This document shows positions 1 through 10,752 of a DNA stretch of 64,000 nt, piece after piece (position 1 is the first letter of the stretch; the number at the start of each line of letters is the position of its first letter). The notes under the pieces are model-generated. The model made no database searches, had not been told where the DNA came from, and saw nothing but the letters and a program-made list of their open reading frames with translations. This stretch comes from Haliclona indistincta (Eukaryota; Porifera; Demospongiae; Haplosclerida; Chalinidae). Location: positions 8,969,322-9,033,321 of the forward strand of contig OZ024791.1 of assembly GCA_964017065.1 (NCBI GenBank), given 5' to 3'. The position numbers were made by a program, and so were the translations under genes.

Positions 1-95
1 GGCATCAGCAGGAGGCGGCCAGGTGTACAACAGAACTGCTGCTCATCAATAACACACTTCATCACACTTGTTCATATTATTATTAATGATGTGTA

Positions 96-405
96 CTATT
101 GTTGTTGACTCTTCCACTGTTCCGGAGTGTACGTCTTCTGTGAGAAGGCGTGTAACTGTTTGATCTCCTCGTGCAAGCATTGGTTCACTAGGCGGTGTCG
201 TTGCAGTAGACTCTTGCCACTGAACACATCGGACACAACAATGACAGCATAGCTCTGACCACACCCTCCAGACTCATCTATCACCTCCTGTATGTACAGG
301 AACACAAAGCTCATAGCAACACAGCTGTAGCGTGTTTACCACATGACTGGCTTGTAGTTCACTCTCCAGTTTAGACTTGACAACATCAGCTTCAACAGCC
401 GACAT
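96..405 (-). CDS. BOLA2: BolA-like protein 2 (two exons)
   Basis: BolA2 proteins bind monothiol glutaredoxins through a shared [2Fe-2S] cluster and act in cytosolic iron-sulfur handling. Exon 1 runs 405-340 and begins [14 protein letters not shown]; exon 2 runs 287-96. The intron (339-288) has GT...AG ends and joins in phase to give [10 protein letters not shown]. The product is about 85 residues, close to the human protein (86). Conserved BolA features are visible: the second strand AVIVVSDVF, the motif LLQRHRLVN, the cluster-ligand region [10 protein letters not shown], and the ending QWKSQQQ. The first ATG is at 405, only 46 bases from the start of the divergent TYW1 gene. The call is firm; the orthologue is BOLA2 rather than BOLA1 or BOLA3 because of its short length and lack of a targeting extension. 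Confidence 0.93.
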
Positions 406-451
406 CTTCACTAGTGGGTGTGGCCCTGGATACCCTCGTGTTGTGGCTGCC
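406..451. promoter_or_regulatory. Bidirectional promoter, BOLA2 / TYW1
   Basis: Only 46 bases separate the BOLA2 start codon (405, minus) from the TYW1 start codon (452, plus), so the two genes must share a promoter or have start sites inside each other's leaders. No TATA box is visible. Both genes concern Fe-S chemistry (BolA2 in cluster trafficking, TYW1 as a radical-SAM [4Fe-4S] enzyme), which makes shared control plausible but unproven. Confidence 0.55.
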
Positions 452-3400
452 ATGCTTGACTCAGCTGTCTCACTGATTATCGCCGCTATAGCTGTATTTA
501 CCGCATGTTGGCTGTGGTACAGCAGAAAGAAGAAGAAGGTAGTGATTAATGCCCAGTTTGTGTCTCTGATCTCCCCATCATCAGCAGTGTGCAGTGCCTT
601 ATAGTGATCATCAGCTAACTGTCTCTAGTGTTAGAGTGTTGTATGCCACTCAGACAGGGAATGCCAAGGTGCTGCGTGCTCCTTATCTCTCATGACTATA
701 CTTGTTTGTACCAGGTGTTTGGGGAGCAGCTAGTAAGAGTGATAGAATCACTGGGCGTGGCTTGTTCTATTAGTGACTTATCAGAATGTGACCCAGAGGA
801 CACTCTCACTCAAGAGGTTTGGTTACCTTTCATTAGCTCCACCCATTCACAACCTACTGCAGGCGGGTCGACGTGTGTGTGTATTCATTCTCTCCACATA
901 TACGGATGGCAATGCTCCTACTAGCTGCCAATGGTTCCAGCAATGGCTCAGAGAGGCTGTTGATGACTTTAGGGTTCACAAGTCTCTTCTCTCTGGTCTA
1001 CAGTTTGCTGTCTTTGGTTTAGGGAATTCTCTATACTCTAACAATTATAATAAAGTAATTGAATTGTTTGATATGACACATTGTTCTCTCTCATAGTTTA
1101 GTAAGGATGTCCACCAGTGGTTGTGTCAACTATCAGCTAGACCTGTGTGTCCTCTGGGAGCTGGGGATCAGCAGGTGGAGTACAGCACTCATGGAGGTAG
1201 CTTGTTAGCTATAGCTAGTTGTACCTTACTATAGTCCATTAGGTATTGAAGAAGACTTCAAAGTATGGAGGACAGGATTGTTACAGGCACTATTAGGACA
1301 AGAACCCGCACACGATAATGATGAGGGGTCATGCCCCTCTAACACCACACATGATCATGGTGATGAGGTGTCTACAACCAAACAGGCACGGTATAGTGTT
1401 GTTGCCATGGTAACATGTTGCTGTCTACTACTGCAGGATGAGTCCAGTGACGAGGAAGAGGGTGTGTCAGAAGGAGGCGTGGTTGACATGGAGGATATGG
1501 GCAAGATAATGATGAAACAATCAAAGAAAAGTGATAGTAAGGAAATGGTGACTCCATTGTTGAGGAAGAACCTCACCAAGCAAGGTGTGTTACTGTGTGT
1601 TAGTCTACTTGCTGCTAGTCCCCTCACAGGATATCGTATAGTGGGCAGCCACTCAGGGGTTAAAATGTGTCGTTGGACCAAGTCAATGTTGCGTGGCAGA
1701 GGTGGCTGTTATAAACATACCTTTTATGGTATTGAGAGTCATCGGTGTATGGAGGCCACACCCAGTCTGGCATGTGCTAACAAGTGTGTGTTCTGTTGGA
1801 GGTATGACCAGCATCACAGTAGCTCTCATTATTGTCCTCCTCTTCCTCAAGGCACCATACCAACCCGGTAGGTACTGAGTGGCGATGGAAGATGGATTCC
1901 CCTGACATGATCCTTCACGGCGCATTAGAGAATCACTGGCAAATGATCAAGCAATTTCGTGGTACATTAATATTATTGCTACTAGTACCACTGCCAATAG
2001 CTAGTATTACTATCTACTAATAGTTCCACTGTCACTAGCTAGTATTACTATCTACTAATAGTACCACTACTGTCACTAGCTAGTATTACTATCTACTAAT
2101 AGTACCACTACTAGTATTTCTATCTACTACTAGTTGTCACTCTCACTAGTGTTGTAGTCCTCTATACAGCTTGAGATAGGTCCAGGCTATCAATCTTTTG
2201 TACAAACACAGTCCAGTTCCCATCACCTGGTGCGTAGGTACCCTCTGCTGAGCCAGCATTGTAGCGTCCAATACCTGTCTCATACAAGTTGTTGAATGGG
2301 TTGGCTGGATCCATTATGAATGGAGCACGATGCTGCTCTTCGTCTCCCATCATATTAATACTATGGTGCTATTGAAGTGTAATACCATTATCATAACAGC
2401 TCTTACCGTTGAACACGATGGCTCTTTACAATGCTCTTGAACTCTTGTTCAACGTATCGCAATGTTTTAGGATTGCTCTTTCTGTAAGCCTCTGCCATTA
2501 AAACACTGATCAAGATTGACTTTGGTCTGCCATCAGTGCTGTATTTCTTAGGCCACTCTAGATTCCTCCAATTCTTAGCTCTCTTAATGTACTCATTGAC
2601 CTGGTTACTGACAGTATTCTCAGTGTATAGTATTGCTTGGCTCTACTAACCTGTGGTGGCTGTTGCTGAAAGAATTGCTTCTCCCATTTAGCAGCTGAGC
2701 ATGAGAATCTAGTGTGATGATTGATTATTAGGGAGACACGGTAGTGTCTCCCTATGTAGGGTTGAACGAGAAAACAAGATGGCGGCTACATACAATGTAT
2801 TAGCGTTCAAACGCTGATATTTTGCCTGGTGATAAATTTTATACGTCCAAAAACACTTAGATGTGCTCTCTGGCGTTGCACCATCTTGCAGTAGCTAGGA
2901 GATTGCTCGAAATTGTTGCTAAAGTGACGAACCTGAAAACGGTGAAAATCGACTTTCGTCATCTTCGTCTTCTTCTTTCTTTCTTCTTTCTTCTTTCTTC
3001 TTTCTTCAGCGCGCCTAGCGCCTTTACGCGAGCAGTGCCGAGACCAAAACACCCACGAACATTCGTGAAATTCTCCTGGCAGGTGCCTTTTGAACATTGT
3101 TTTTAGCGAAACGGCGATCTAAATTCCGCGAGTTCTCGATCGTGATCCATTGTCAGCTAAGTGTTAGACGCCATTATTGTGATTGCGCAACACGCGCGCA
3201 CGTGACCAAGCAATGGCTAGCGCACGTGACCAAGCACTAGCTTGAGTATCGCCATGCCGTATGGATCATGGAGAACACATGTTTGTCTGGAGTCTTCGAA
3301 TAAGGGCAAGCTCGTGTAGGATCGCCATTCTGCGCTTGCCAGATAATTATAACCGGCGTATAGGTCTACAAATAAGTGTGGGCGGGGCTCGTATGCATGA

Positions 3401-6059
3401 ATGCGTAGGCGAGCTGATATGTACCACATATTTAGCTACAAGTTCAAAATTGTTAATAATATAAAGAAAAGCCATCAACAACAGGAAAACTGAACCAATG
3501 GTGGAAACCATGACAAAGACGACTCAGTACATGGATGATATTGAACTGAACTTCACTGAAAATGAAAAAGGACACAAACAAGAAAATAAAAAAGATTTCT
3601 ATCGAAATCAAAAGGATGTAGGGTTGTGAAATCTACCACTGGTCCACAATGTAATCTAACAAGGAACAAGCATGGAATGGTAACACGATTGACTTGCTAA
3701 CAGACCATAGATCCCTACATCAGTGGCTGTACATAAGATCAATAATTATTTTGTCACAAGCTTCAATTTAAGGTGTCAGTCAACAGCAAATAGCTGAATT
3801 AGCTATAGCCAACCACAGCAGCCACTGATGTAGGGATCTATGGTCTGTTAGCAAGTCAATCGTGTTACCATTCCATGCTTGTTCCTTGTTAGATTACATT
3901 GTGGACCAGTGGTAGATTTCACAACCCTACATCCTTTTGATTTCGATAGAAATCTTTTTTATTTTCTTGTTGTTATAAGTGCTGATAGTGTTACCTCCTG
4001 CGCTCTAGTCGTCCTAGCCGCCCTAGGAAGTCATGGAGCTCTCTTTTATTCTGCCAGAAGGGGCTTGGTAATAGATCCACGGATATTTCTTTGCAGAATG
4101 TGAAGCTAATAGCATAATCTGTTAGCTTCAGATCTTGACAATTGCTGCCAAAATGTCTGGTGAGGAATTCCTCAAGCATTCTTAAGATATCTCTCGAGCC
4201 ATTAATGGCCACACTCTGTGGGTTAATATCTGAGCAAAGTCTGATGGAGAGAGGTGGCTAGCACCTGTACCTTGCGAATACAAAACCAGGTCTAGATCAA
4301 AGTTCCCAGGTACAGCTGTTCCCTGGCCTAGTGATCCTCCCTTGACAACCTCAGTGACTCTTATCCTGTGCTCTCTAGCTAGATGTTGCTGCATTCCATA
4401 GCTCAGTGGCATGTTATAATCACATGCTGCTTACCTGTAGTGTGGTCACTAGCTCTTTAACATACTCGTTAGCTTTAGCTACAGTCAGTGCTTCATAAGC
4501 CATTCTCTGTATCTTGGTGACAGTTCTAGCTGCTTCGCTGTATTGCTGAGTATGATAATTCTAGTTCTTAAATAAGGCGAGGATGTGATTCCCAGGATTG
4601 CTGTATTGCTCAGTAATGATAGTTCCTTTAATTCTGTAATGAATATAATACTACTATTATCAGTGATTGTTCCATGGAATGTGTTATGAATACAATACAG
4701 GTGTTCCTGGAGTTAAACCTGATAGACTAGCAGAGGGCATGGCAGTACAGCATTGTGCATTATCATTGGTTGGAGAGCCCATCATGTATCCTGAGATCAA
4801 TACACTAGTGAAGCTCCTCCATGCCAGGAGGATATCAACATTCCTTGTTACTAATGCACAGTTTCCTGAAGCCATCAGGTGATTAACCCCTTACTGACCA
4901 TGATTAATAACACATGGTGCTATAGAGAGCTGGTACCAGTGACTCAGTTATATGTTAGTGTGGATGCCAGCACTGAAGACACACTGAAGAAGATTGATAG
5001 ACCATTGTTCAAGGATTACTGGCCAAGATTCCTCAACAGCTTACAGGCACTGTCTGAGAAGGTACAGGGTTAGCTCTGATAGTGGTATAACTGATGTGGA
5101 TGATGCAGGGACAGCGTACCGTATATCGACTGACACTAGTCAAGCAATGGAATACTGATGAACTACAGGCTTACTCTAGTCTTGTTGCTATGGGCAACCC
5201 CGACTTTATAGAAGTCAAGGTAGTATTATAATGATACCTAGCTACACTGTTATACATTGCTGCAGGGAGTGACTTACTGTGGAGACTCTAAAGCATCTAA
5301 TCTTACTCTAGCCAATGTACCATGGCATGAAGAGGTATTATGACCACCAATAGTCATGTCGTCATTCAATCAATACTTTGCAGGTCCTTCATTTTGTCCA
5401 ACAGTTAGCAGACCTGCTCCCAGACCACGAGATGGTCTGTGAGCATGAGCACTCAAACTGTGTCTTAATAGCTCACACAAAGGTACTAACTCACAGGTAC
5501 TGCACTAGCTAGTACCACAATGTTAGTACTCTAGTAGTAGTAGGTCGAATTTCATTCATTAATAATTATCTTTGTTAATTATTGTAGTTCAAGATCAATA
5601 ATCAATGGCTCACATGGATTGACTATCCTCGATTCCATGAATTGGTATGACAATGCTGCTGTACTGATATTATCATGCTGCTACTGTACTGATATTATCA
5701 TGCTGCTGCTGTACTGATATTATCATGCTGCTGCTGTACTGATATTATCATACTGCTACTGTACTGATATTATCATACTGCTACTGTACTGATATTATCA
5801 TGCTGCTACTGTACTGATATTATCATACTGCTACTGTACTGATATTATCATGCTGCTACTGTACTGATATTATCATACTGCTACTGTACTGCAGGTATCT
5901 CGTTTTGAGGAGACGGAGGGAAAGGAATCATTCACTGCATTAGACTATGCTGCTGTCACTCCAGAATGGGCCCTGATAGGTCACTCACAGAGAGGCTTTG
6001 ATCCCCAGGAGACTCGCTGGCACAGGAAGACCAAGAATAAGGATATTACTGGCTGTTAG
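452..6059 (+). CDS. TYW1: tRNA wybutosine-synthesizing protein 1 (multi-exon)
   Basis: TYW1 is the radical-SAM flavoprotein that condenses N1-methylguanosine-37 of tRNA-Phe with pyruvate to form the tricyclic wybutosine core. The start at 452 gives a membrane anchor (SLIIAAIAVFTACWLW) followed by RKKKK, as in the human N-terminus. The flavodoxin domain follows: FMN loop LYATQTGNAK, VFGEQLVRVIESLG, then STYTDGNAP and FAVFGLGNS. The radical-SAM domain has the CxxxCxxC cluster motif in CANKCVFCW, then HTNPVGTEWRWK, SLVGEPIMYPE, LYVSVDAS and IDRPLFKD. The protein ends RKTKNKDITGC before TAG at 6057. Some 13 or more short introns are seen; the exon 1/2 junction near 540-633 is ambiguous. The long intron 1962-4698 contains an antisense OAS-like gene and a transposon. 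It lies head-to-head with BOLA2. Confidence 0.95.
1985..2135. repeat. Intronic tandem repeat in TYW1
   Basis: Three to four imperfect copies of a roughly 41-base unit containing CTAGCTAGTATTACTATCTA lie just inside the long TYW1 intron, between its donor and the 3' end of the antisense OAS-like gene. No coding content is seen. Confidence 0.75.
2162..4503 (-). CDS. 2'-5'-oligoadenylate synthetase-like gene nested antisense in a TYW1 intron, with a frameshift
   Basis: OAS enzymes make 2'-5'-linked oligoadenylate from ATP; in vertebrates dsRNA activates them. Exons read on the minus strand: MAYEALTVAKANEYVKELVTTLQ (from 4503); then QHLAREHRIRVTEVVKGGS and the active-site stretch GNFDLDLVLY, giving the first two catalytic aspartates (DLD); then ISFTFCKEISVDLLPSPFW with the third aspartate; FSCSAAKWEKQFFQQQPP; VNEYIKRAKNWRN...SILISVLMAEAY; and RAPFIMDPANPFNNLYETG, the counterpart of the vertebrate VILDPADPTGNL strand. 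The stop is at 2162. All introns join in phase, including one (4002-2714) that holds a 1.2-kb transposon. Near 4215-4235 the reading frame changes inside an exon without a usable intron, so this copy is frameshifted or the base is a sequencing error. The true N-terminus is uncertain. The family call is strong; activity is unknown. Confidence 0.8.
2728..3969. mobile_element. Helitron-like non-autonomous element, short copy
   Basis: About 1.24 kb shared with the two ends of the large element at 51385-58491. One end is a perfect 10-base-stem hairpin (AGGGAGACAC / GTGTCTCCCT). The other end is a foldback of about 150-base arms. Internal landmarks shared by both copies include a pyrimidine-rich TTTCTTC tract, a block of GCGCACGTGACCAAGC repeats and the foldback. 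No transposase ORF is present. It lies wholly inside one intron of the OAS-like gene, itself inside a TYW1 intron. Read on the minus strand, the hairpin abuts CTAA followed by host T, like a Helitron 3' end; this class assignment is inference. Confidence 0.75.
3577..3972. repeat. Foldback (inverted repeat, ~150-base arms)
   Basis: Arm 1 (about 3577-3731) starts ACAAGAAAATAAAAAAG and includes GGATGTAGGGTTGTG; arm 2 (about 3819-3972) is its near-perfect reverse complement, around an AT-rich spacer of roughly 90 bases. The same foldback ends the large copy at about 58107-58491, so it is part of the element rather than a separate insertion. Confidence 0.85.
5645..5893. repeat. 25-base minisatellite filling a TYW1 intron
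   Basis: About ten copies of a unit close to TGCTACTGTACTGATATTATCA fill the last TYW1 intron from just after the donor to the acceptor. The final unit becomes TACTGTACTGCAG and supplies the AG of the splice acceptor. Confidence 0.9.
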
Positions 6060-6216
6060 CATGCTCATAGTGTAAACTTGATGATGATGAAATCTGGTTG
6101 TTGATCCTCGTCAGATTATTATGGCTGCAGTACAGTGTACCGGAAATAAGATTATAGGGATATCCGGTCTTAATAAAGCGCGCCAGCCAGCTGGTGGTGG
6201 TGTAGAATATTTCATC

Positions 6217-7715
6217 ATGTCTCGACCAGTTCGTGTCTCCGTCAGTGTTCAACCCGTCCTTCATCTACTGGGCTATGAGCTGCAACTAGCCACCGTCAGC
6301 AAGAAGGCGCTACCTGACGTAACGCACTCGCTTCTCGAACTCACACTAGGCCTTCTCGACAAGAATGCCTCTAGCAGGCGGTAGGTAGCCGGGTTACTGC
6401 TGTGTGATCATGGACTAATAATGTTCTTTGTAGAAATCGTTTCTTTAGTTTTACTGAAACCAAATCTGACTTCTCTCTTATTCTCGACTCGGTTCTTATC
6501 AAAGGTATGTTTGCTCATCATGCTAGCTGTTGGAATGCATTGGTCCTGTAGCTCTACGAGGGAGTCATGGTATCAGCAGCATTGAGATTGCTGAGGAGAA
6601 GTGGCGTCCATTAGTGGTTGAGCTAGGTGCTTATGGATCACTGAATGGTATTAGTAAGATAGCAGCAAGTGTTATTGGACCTCTTGCTGATCAGTGTGTA
6701 TCAGTGTTCTGTCTCTCCACTAACCAGGAAGACTATGTTATGGTAAGTACCACTGAGTTAGAGTAACAATACTCTATTGGTCTACATCAGGTGAAGGATG
6801 CTGATCTGAGCAGGGCACTGCAGTGTTTGTCCAACAGATTCAAGCTAATCTGTGACTCAGGTGATGAGAAGGATTGTTCTCTCGTGGAGTCCATGGCATC
6901 CAGCAGACCTAGACTAGGAGCCGCTGAGCTAAGAGGAGGTTGGACTCCTAGTAGCATGCAGTCTAGTCCACATAATGTTGCAGATAGTTGCAGCTCAACT
7001 CGTCCTATTGTACATCCATTCACATGCTCTGACCAGATATACCATGTGTGCAGTGTTCTCCCTCATTCACTACCCTCCATTACTCTGCCATTGTTAGAAG
7101 CCATGTTCTACAGGTATGTCCTCTTGTAGGTATTTCCTGCATGCTAACACCTGGATGCTCCATAGAACACCATCCAATCAACAACCATTCTTTTCAATAT
7201 CAATCATCGAAGAGGATATCTCATTAGTACTTGACTCACAGGACCTGCTCAGGTAGGCTAGCCCTAGCTGCTGCATGCCTATCAGCTGTCAACTCCTTGC
7301 TACAGGTTCCCATCAGATGTAGTGTATGGAGGTGACACATGTTGGAAGGTCATCAGTATTGGTAATGGACCACTTGGATTTGGTTAGTGCATGCTCGTGT
7401 CATGAGATAGTTTAACCCCTCTCTCACTAGATGAATGTGGTATAGTAGCTCAGATGTCTGCTCCATTAGCTCAATCAGAGATATCCACATACTATATCAG
7501 TACCTACTATACCGACAATACTCTGGTGAGTTGCTCACATAATGATGGTGCTCATCATCACTGCTGGCTGACTACAGGTCCCTCAGGACAGTGTCAACAA
7601 GGCTCTTAGTGCCCTCAATCAACACATACTCCTGACACCTCCAGATGCCTCCCTCCCTCCCACACCGCCCCCTCACTATCAATTACTCACTAATCACCCA
7701 TCCAGTCATCAATGA
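6217..7715 (+). CDS. CASTOR-like cytosolic arginine sensor (ACT-domain protein)
   Basis: CASTOR1/2 bind arginine and control mTORC1 through GATOR2. The exons match this family along their length: LRRNRFFSFTETKSDFSLILD corresponds to the human FFSLTETPEDYTLMVD region (the quoted piece begins at the RR splice), SKIAASVIGPLADQ and VSVFCLSTNQEDYVMV to the first ACT pair, FFSISIIEEDISLVLD to the third, and GNGPLGFDECGIVAQMSAPL, then YYISTYYTDNTLVPQ, to the fourth. An aspartate sits in the last motif where the human sensor has its ligand-region aspartate. I chose ATG 6217 (MSRPVRVSVSVQP); an in-frame ATG at 6121 would add 32 residues. The tail is proline- and histidine-rich and ends at TGA 7713. 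It follows TYW1 by about 160 bases on the same strand and converges on DRC10. Confidence 0.88.
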
Positions 7716-7760
7716 TTATACTAATAATGATAAGTATGTTACAATCATAATTAATTTTTG

Positions 7761-9207
7761 TCACTTTTTGGATTTCTTGCCCTTTTTACCTTTTTTACCC
7801 TTCTTGCCTTTTTTCCCTTTCTGTTTGTCTTTCTTTGATCCGTGACGGCGGATATAAGCTCTCCAGCATAACTGCAGTGACACACATGACATTAGTGGCT
7901 TGTACATGCTACAGCAACTCACTTGAATAGTTGTGGCAGCAGACACCATCTGCATCATCCTATCTGATGCCTCCTTTGCTCTCTGTCTGGCTGATTCTTG
8001 TTCTTTGACAGCTGATTCATACTCTACTGTCAAGATCTAAACAACAACACGATGATGTCAGTTACTAGTACCAGGTGTCACTCACTCCAAGCCTCTCCTC
8101 CAGCTCCTTCATCTGTTTCTGCTCTTCTGCAAACTCCTTTTCAAGGTCTTCCAACTCCTCCTATACAGCAGCAACACACATTAGCCCCGCCCACTCTCAC
8201 ACAGACTCGACTACGCCTACCTGTTGTCCGCCTACATCATGATCGTATTTCTGTATCCAGTTCTCCACCTCTGTCTCTCTCTTGTAAGCACGCTGCATCA
8301 AGGGTGCTATGATATGCAGATCTGAGCAGTGATACATACCTTCCTTAGCTTCTGTTCTTCCTCTCTGTTAGCAATGGTGGTCTCCTGTAGTGTCTTTTTC
8401 AAACTAGCTACTTGTTCTTCTAGCTGTGTTCGATTGGTCTTGTGTGTGTTAACATGATGTGTCTCAAGATTGTCAGACTCTTCTCTTATTCTTCGTTGTG
8501 TCTCCTCTGCTAACTGGTGTACAGTAAGTATATCAGTCTGCACTCTCTTGATGTTGTTTCGTCTCTTGTCAGTCTATAACAGTGTTAGTTATATACCACC
8601 ATACAGGAGCTGCTGGCAGCTCACTCACCTCAATGTTCTTCTGATTCTGTGTGTCAGTTACTTCAGCCTCTAGTTGTGCTATCTTTGCCTCAGCCATCTT
8701 CTGTTGCTCCACGACCACGCTGAGGTGCTGCCTTCTGTTCACATCCTCTAGTTTAGTAGTCAGTAGCTTCTCATGCATTACACCTCTCAGTTGCCTCATG
8801 GAGTCTAGTAGTGTGCTCACTTGAGCTCTCCTATCAGATTCAGCTTCTCTCAACACTCCCTCAGTAGTCGAAGAAACATTGCCTAGTGCTCGTAGCAGTG
8901 ACTTGCATGAGTGCCTGAGCTGAGCTTGTGCTGTTAGGAACTCGTCACAGTCAGCCTGTTCCTCGTACCATCTCATGTAGTCAGAGACTAGTTTAGTGTA
9001 GTCACTCACTAATGATACCACTTCACTACCTAGGGACACAGAAAATCGATCCATGGACTCTGATAGGTAGGTGAGTGACAAGGCTCGCTCTAGTTTACTA
9101 AGAGCCTCATCTACGACAGCCATAACACGCTGAGCCTCTACACTGGATAGCTTCTTCTGAGCAGGATGCAGTATCTTGAGTGCATTCTCCAGAGTGGTCG
9201 ACTGCAT
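7761..9207 (-). CDS. IQCD: Dynein regulatory complex subunit 10 (IQ motif protein IQCD)
   Basis: DRC10 is a coiled-coil subunit of the nexin-dynein regulatory complex of motile cilia. Exon 1 (9207 to about 8632) starts MQSTTLENALKIL and contains KKLSSVEAQRVMAVVDEAL, matching the human LTTIEAKRIMSILDEA segment, and SMRQLRGVMHEKLLTTKLED, matching the family's SLIELRGFLFEKLLTSP region. Downstream exons are coiled coil (TQLEEQVASLKKTLQETT, EVENWIQKYDHDVG). The IQ motif AATTIQ...CWRAYIRR is split by an intron, and the protein ends in a GKKGKKGKKGKK lysine tail, as in human IQCD. It converges with the CASTOR-like gene, 45 bases apart. Its presence indicates an organism with motile cilia. Confidence 0.88.
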
Positions 9208-9606
9208 GGCTACATGATTATAAAAATTATAATAATAATAATAAAAAATTAATTATTATAAATTAATTATATAAAATTAATGCAGAAAACATCATACTGC
9301 TCAATGCTACTACTGGATAGCTTACATGAAACTGGTGATTGGAGAGTCCTTCCCGAGCCCAAAGCTCTTCTAGCATTCATTTTTGAACTACTTGCTGATA
9401 ATCCGACGTTAGGAGGTGTCCGCAAAGGACGAGCCATCATTGAGGTAGCCAGCGCCATCTTGTATTAATGGTAGTAACCATAGTAACGTACCCATAAAAA
9501 GGATGGGCGTATCAAATGGGCGTTAACGTTTAAATTAATCGTAAACAAGAAAAAAATATTGCACACCCTTGAGCTGATTGTTCATTGCTCGCATCATTGG
9601 ATAGCT
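9208..9606. other. Spacer between DRC10 and PHETA
   Basis: A 400-base head-to-head spacer. It begins with an AT-rich tract (9225-9280) and then holds a stretch open on both strands (about 9280-9468). The plus-strand reading contains LLAFIFELLADNPTL; I recognise no family and no splice context, so I do not call a gene. Probable promoter region. Confidence 0.4.
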
Positions 9607-10584
9607 ATGAAGATCAACGAGAAGAACCTGGCTAGTTTTGCCACTTGCTCGTCTCCAGTAGACAAAGAAGGATATCTATCCAAAAAGGGAGACGTAAAAG
9701 GCTATCAACGTAGATGGTTCGTTCTCAAGGGTAACTTGCTCTTCTATTTTGACAAGAAGCAAGACAAAGAGCCATCTGGGCTGATTGTGTTGGAGAGCTG
9801 CAGTGTACAAGCGTCACCGGGAGAGAAACATGGCTTCGAGATATCGTTTGATGGGTCTGGTACACGTACATACCTGTTAGTAGCTGACAATGATGAAGAG
9901 ATGCAGTCATGGATGAGGGCTGTATCACACGCTAGTTATGAGTATCTGAAGAGCATTGTTATTGAACTACAGAGGCAAGTAGACACCATCACATCTCGTA
10001 GTGTGCCAGAGCAGCAACAGCAGCATGCCGGCGCCAGGACAAGAGAGAGTATTGCTGACAAGAGAATACCCACTGTGGCAAAGCCAAAGACCAGGATAGA
10101 GAATGGCATTGTAGTTGATGTGGAGGAGGCTCCTCCCATTCCATCCAAGCAATGTAAGAAGCAGAGTCAGAGTAACCTTGATTCATCTGTACATCGTGCA
10201 CCTGCTTACTCACACGCCTCACCTGTGGTGCCTCCAGTAACCACCAGCAAGCCACTGTCTCCGCCTGGTACACTCGACCGTACACCTACTCTATCTCCTA
10301 CTGTGGTAACATCACCTAGTGAGACCCAGCAGTTGATTGACCTGACAGATATGGATTATGACACACCTCCTCCACCAGTACCTCAGAAGCAGCAGCATCA
10401 AGCAGCCACTACCAGCTCATCAGATTTGTTCATTGATCAGCCATCATCTCACTCCTCTGCTGTGATGAAGAAGCTAGCTGCTTCATCAGCAGATCACACT
10501 AAGACAGTGTATGAGATGCATCAAGGGTTTAGTGAAGCAATGGCTGCTCTCAAGAATGAGCGAACACAACATAACATATCATAA
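9607..10584 (+). CDS. PHETA/sesquipedalian-like PH-domain endosomal protein (single exon)
   Basis: PHETA1/2 (IPIP27, FAM109) are endosomal adaptors that recruit the inositol 5-phosphatases OCRL and INPP5B. ATG 9607 gives MKINEKNLASFATCSSPVD, aligning with the human start MKLNERSVAHYATCDSP. The PH domain spans about residues 20-125: GYLSKKG, RRWFVLKGNLLFYF, EPSGLIVLESC, SWMRAVSHASYEYL. A helical segment (SIVIELQRQVDTI) and a long proline/serine-rich linker follow. Near the C-terminus VYEMHQGFSEAMAALK aligns with the OCRL-binding F&H peptide of PHETA1 (FARLHECYGQEIRAL), keeping the histidine but with valine where the phenylalanine would be. It ends at TAA 10582. The protein is about 325 residues, longer than human PHETA1 through the linker. 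Confidence 0.9.
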   Translation: MKINEKNLASFATCSSPVDKEGYLSKKGDVKGYQRRWFVLKGNLLFYFDKKQDKEPSGLIVLESCSVQASPGEKHGFEISFDGSGTRTYLLVADNDEEMQSWMRAVSHASYEYLKSIVIELQRQVDTITSRSVPEQQQQHAGARTRESIADKRIPTVAKPKTRIENGIVVDVEEAPPIPSKQCKKQSQSNLDSSVHRAPAYSHASPVVPPVTTSKPLSPPGTLDRTPTLSPTVVTSPSETQQLIDLTDMDYDTPPPPVPQKQQHQAATTSSSDLFIDQPSSHSSAVMKKLAASSADHTKTVYEMHQGFSEAMAALKNERTQHNIS

Positions 10585-10752
10585 TATCAACATTGTTATT
10601 GATTGTTATCAAAATCTGTTTTATAGTATTGACAGAGAGAAGTTATTGTGTTTTACTACAGCTGTCTATAATAATTCTTGTGTTTAAAGGATTAAAACAT
10701 CATCTCACGCACACACACACATGGTATAGTGTAAACTAGTAGTAGCAGGTTA

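Noticed and set aside
9267..9468. ORFs on both strands between DRC10 and PHETA
   Set aside because: No recognised family, no codon or splice evidence; more likely promoter sequence.
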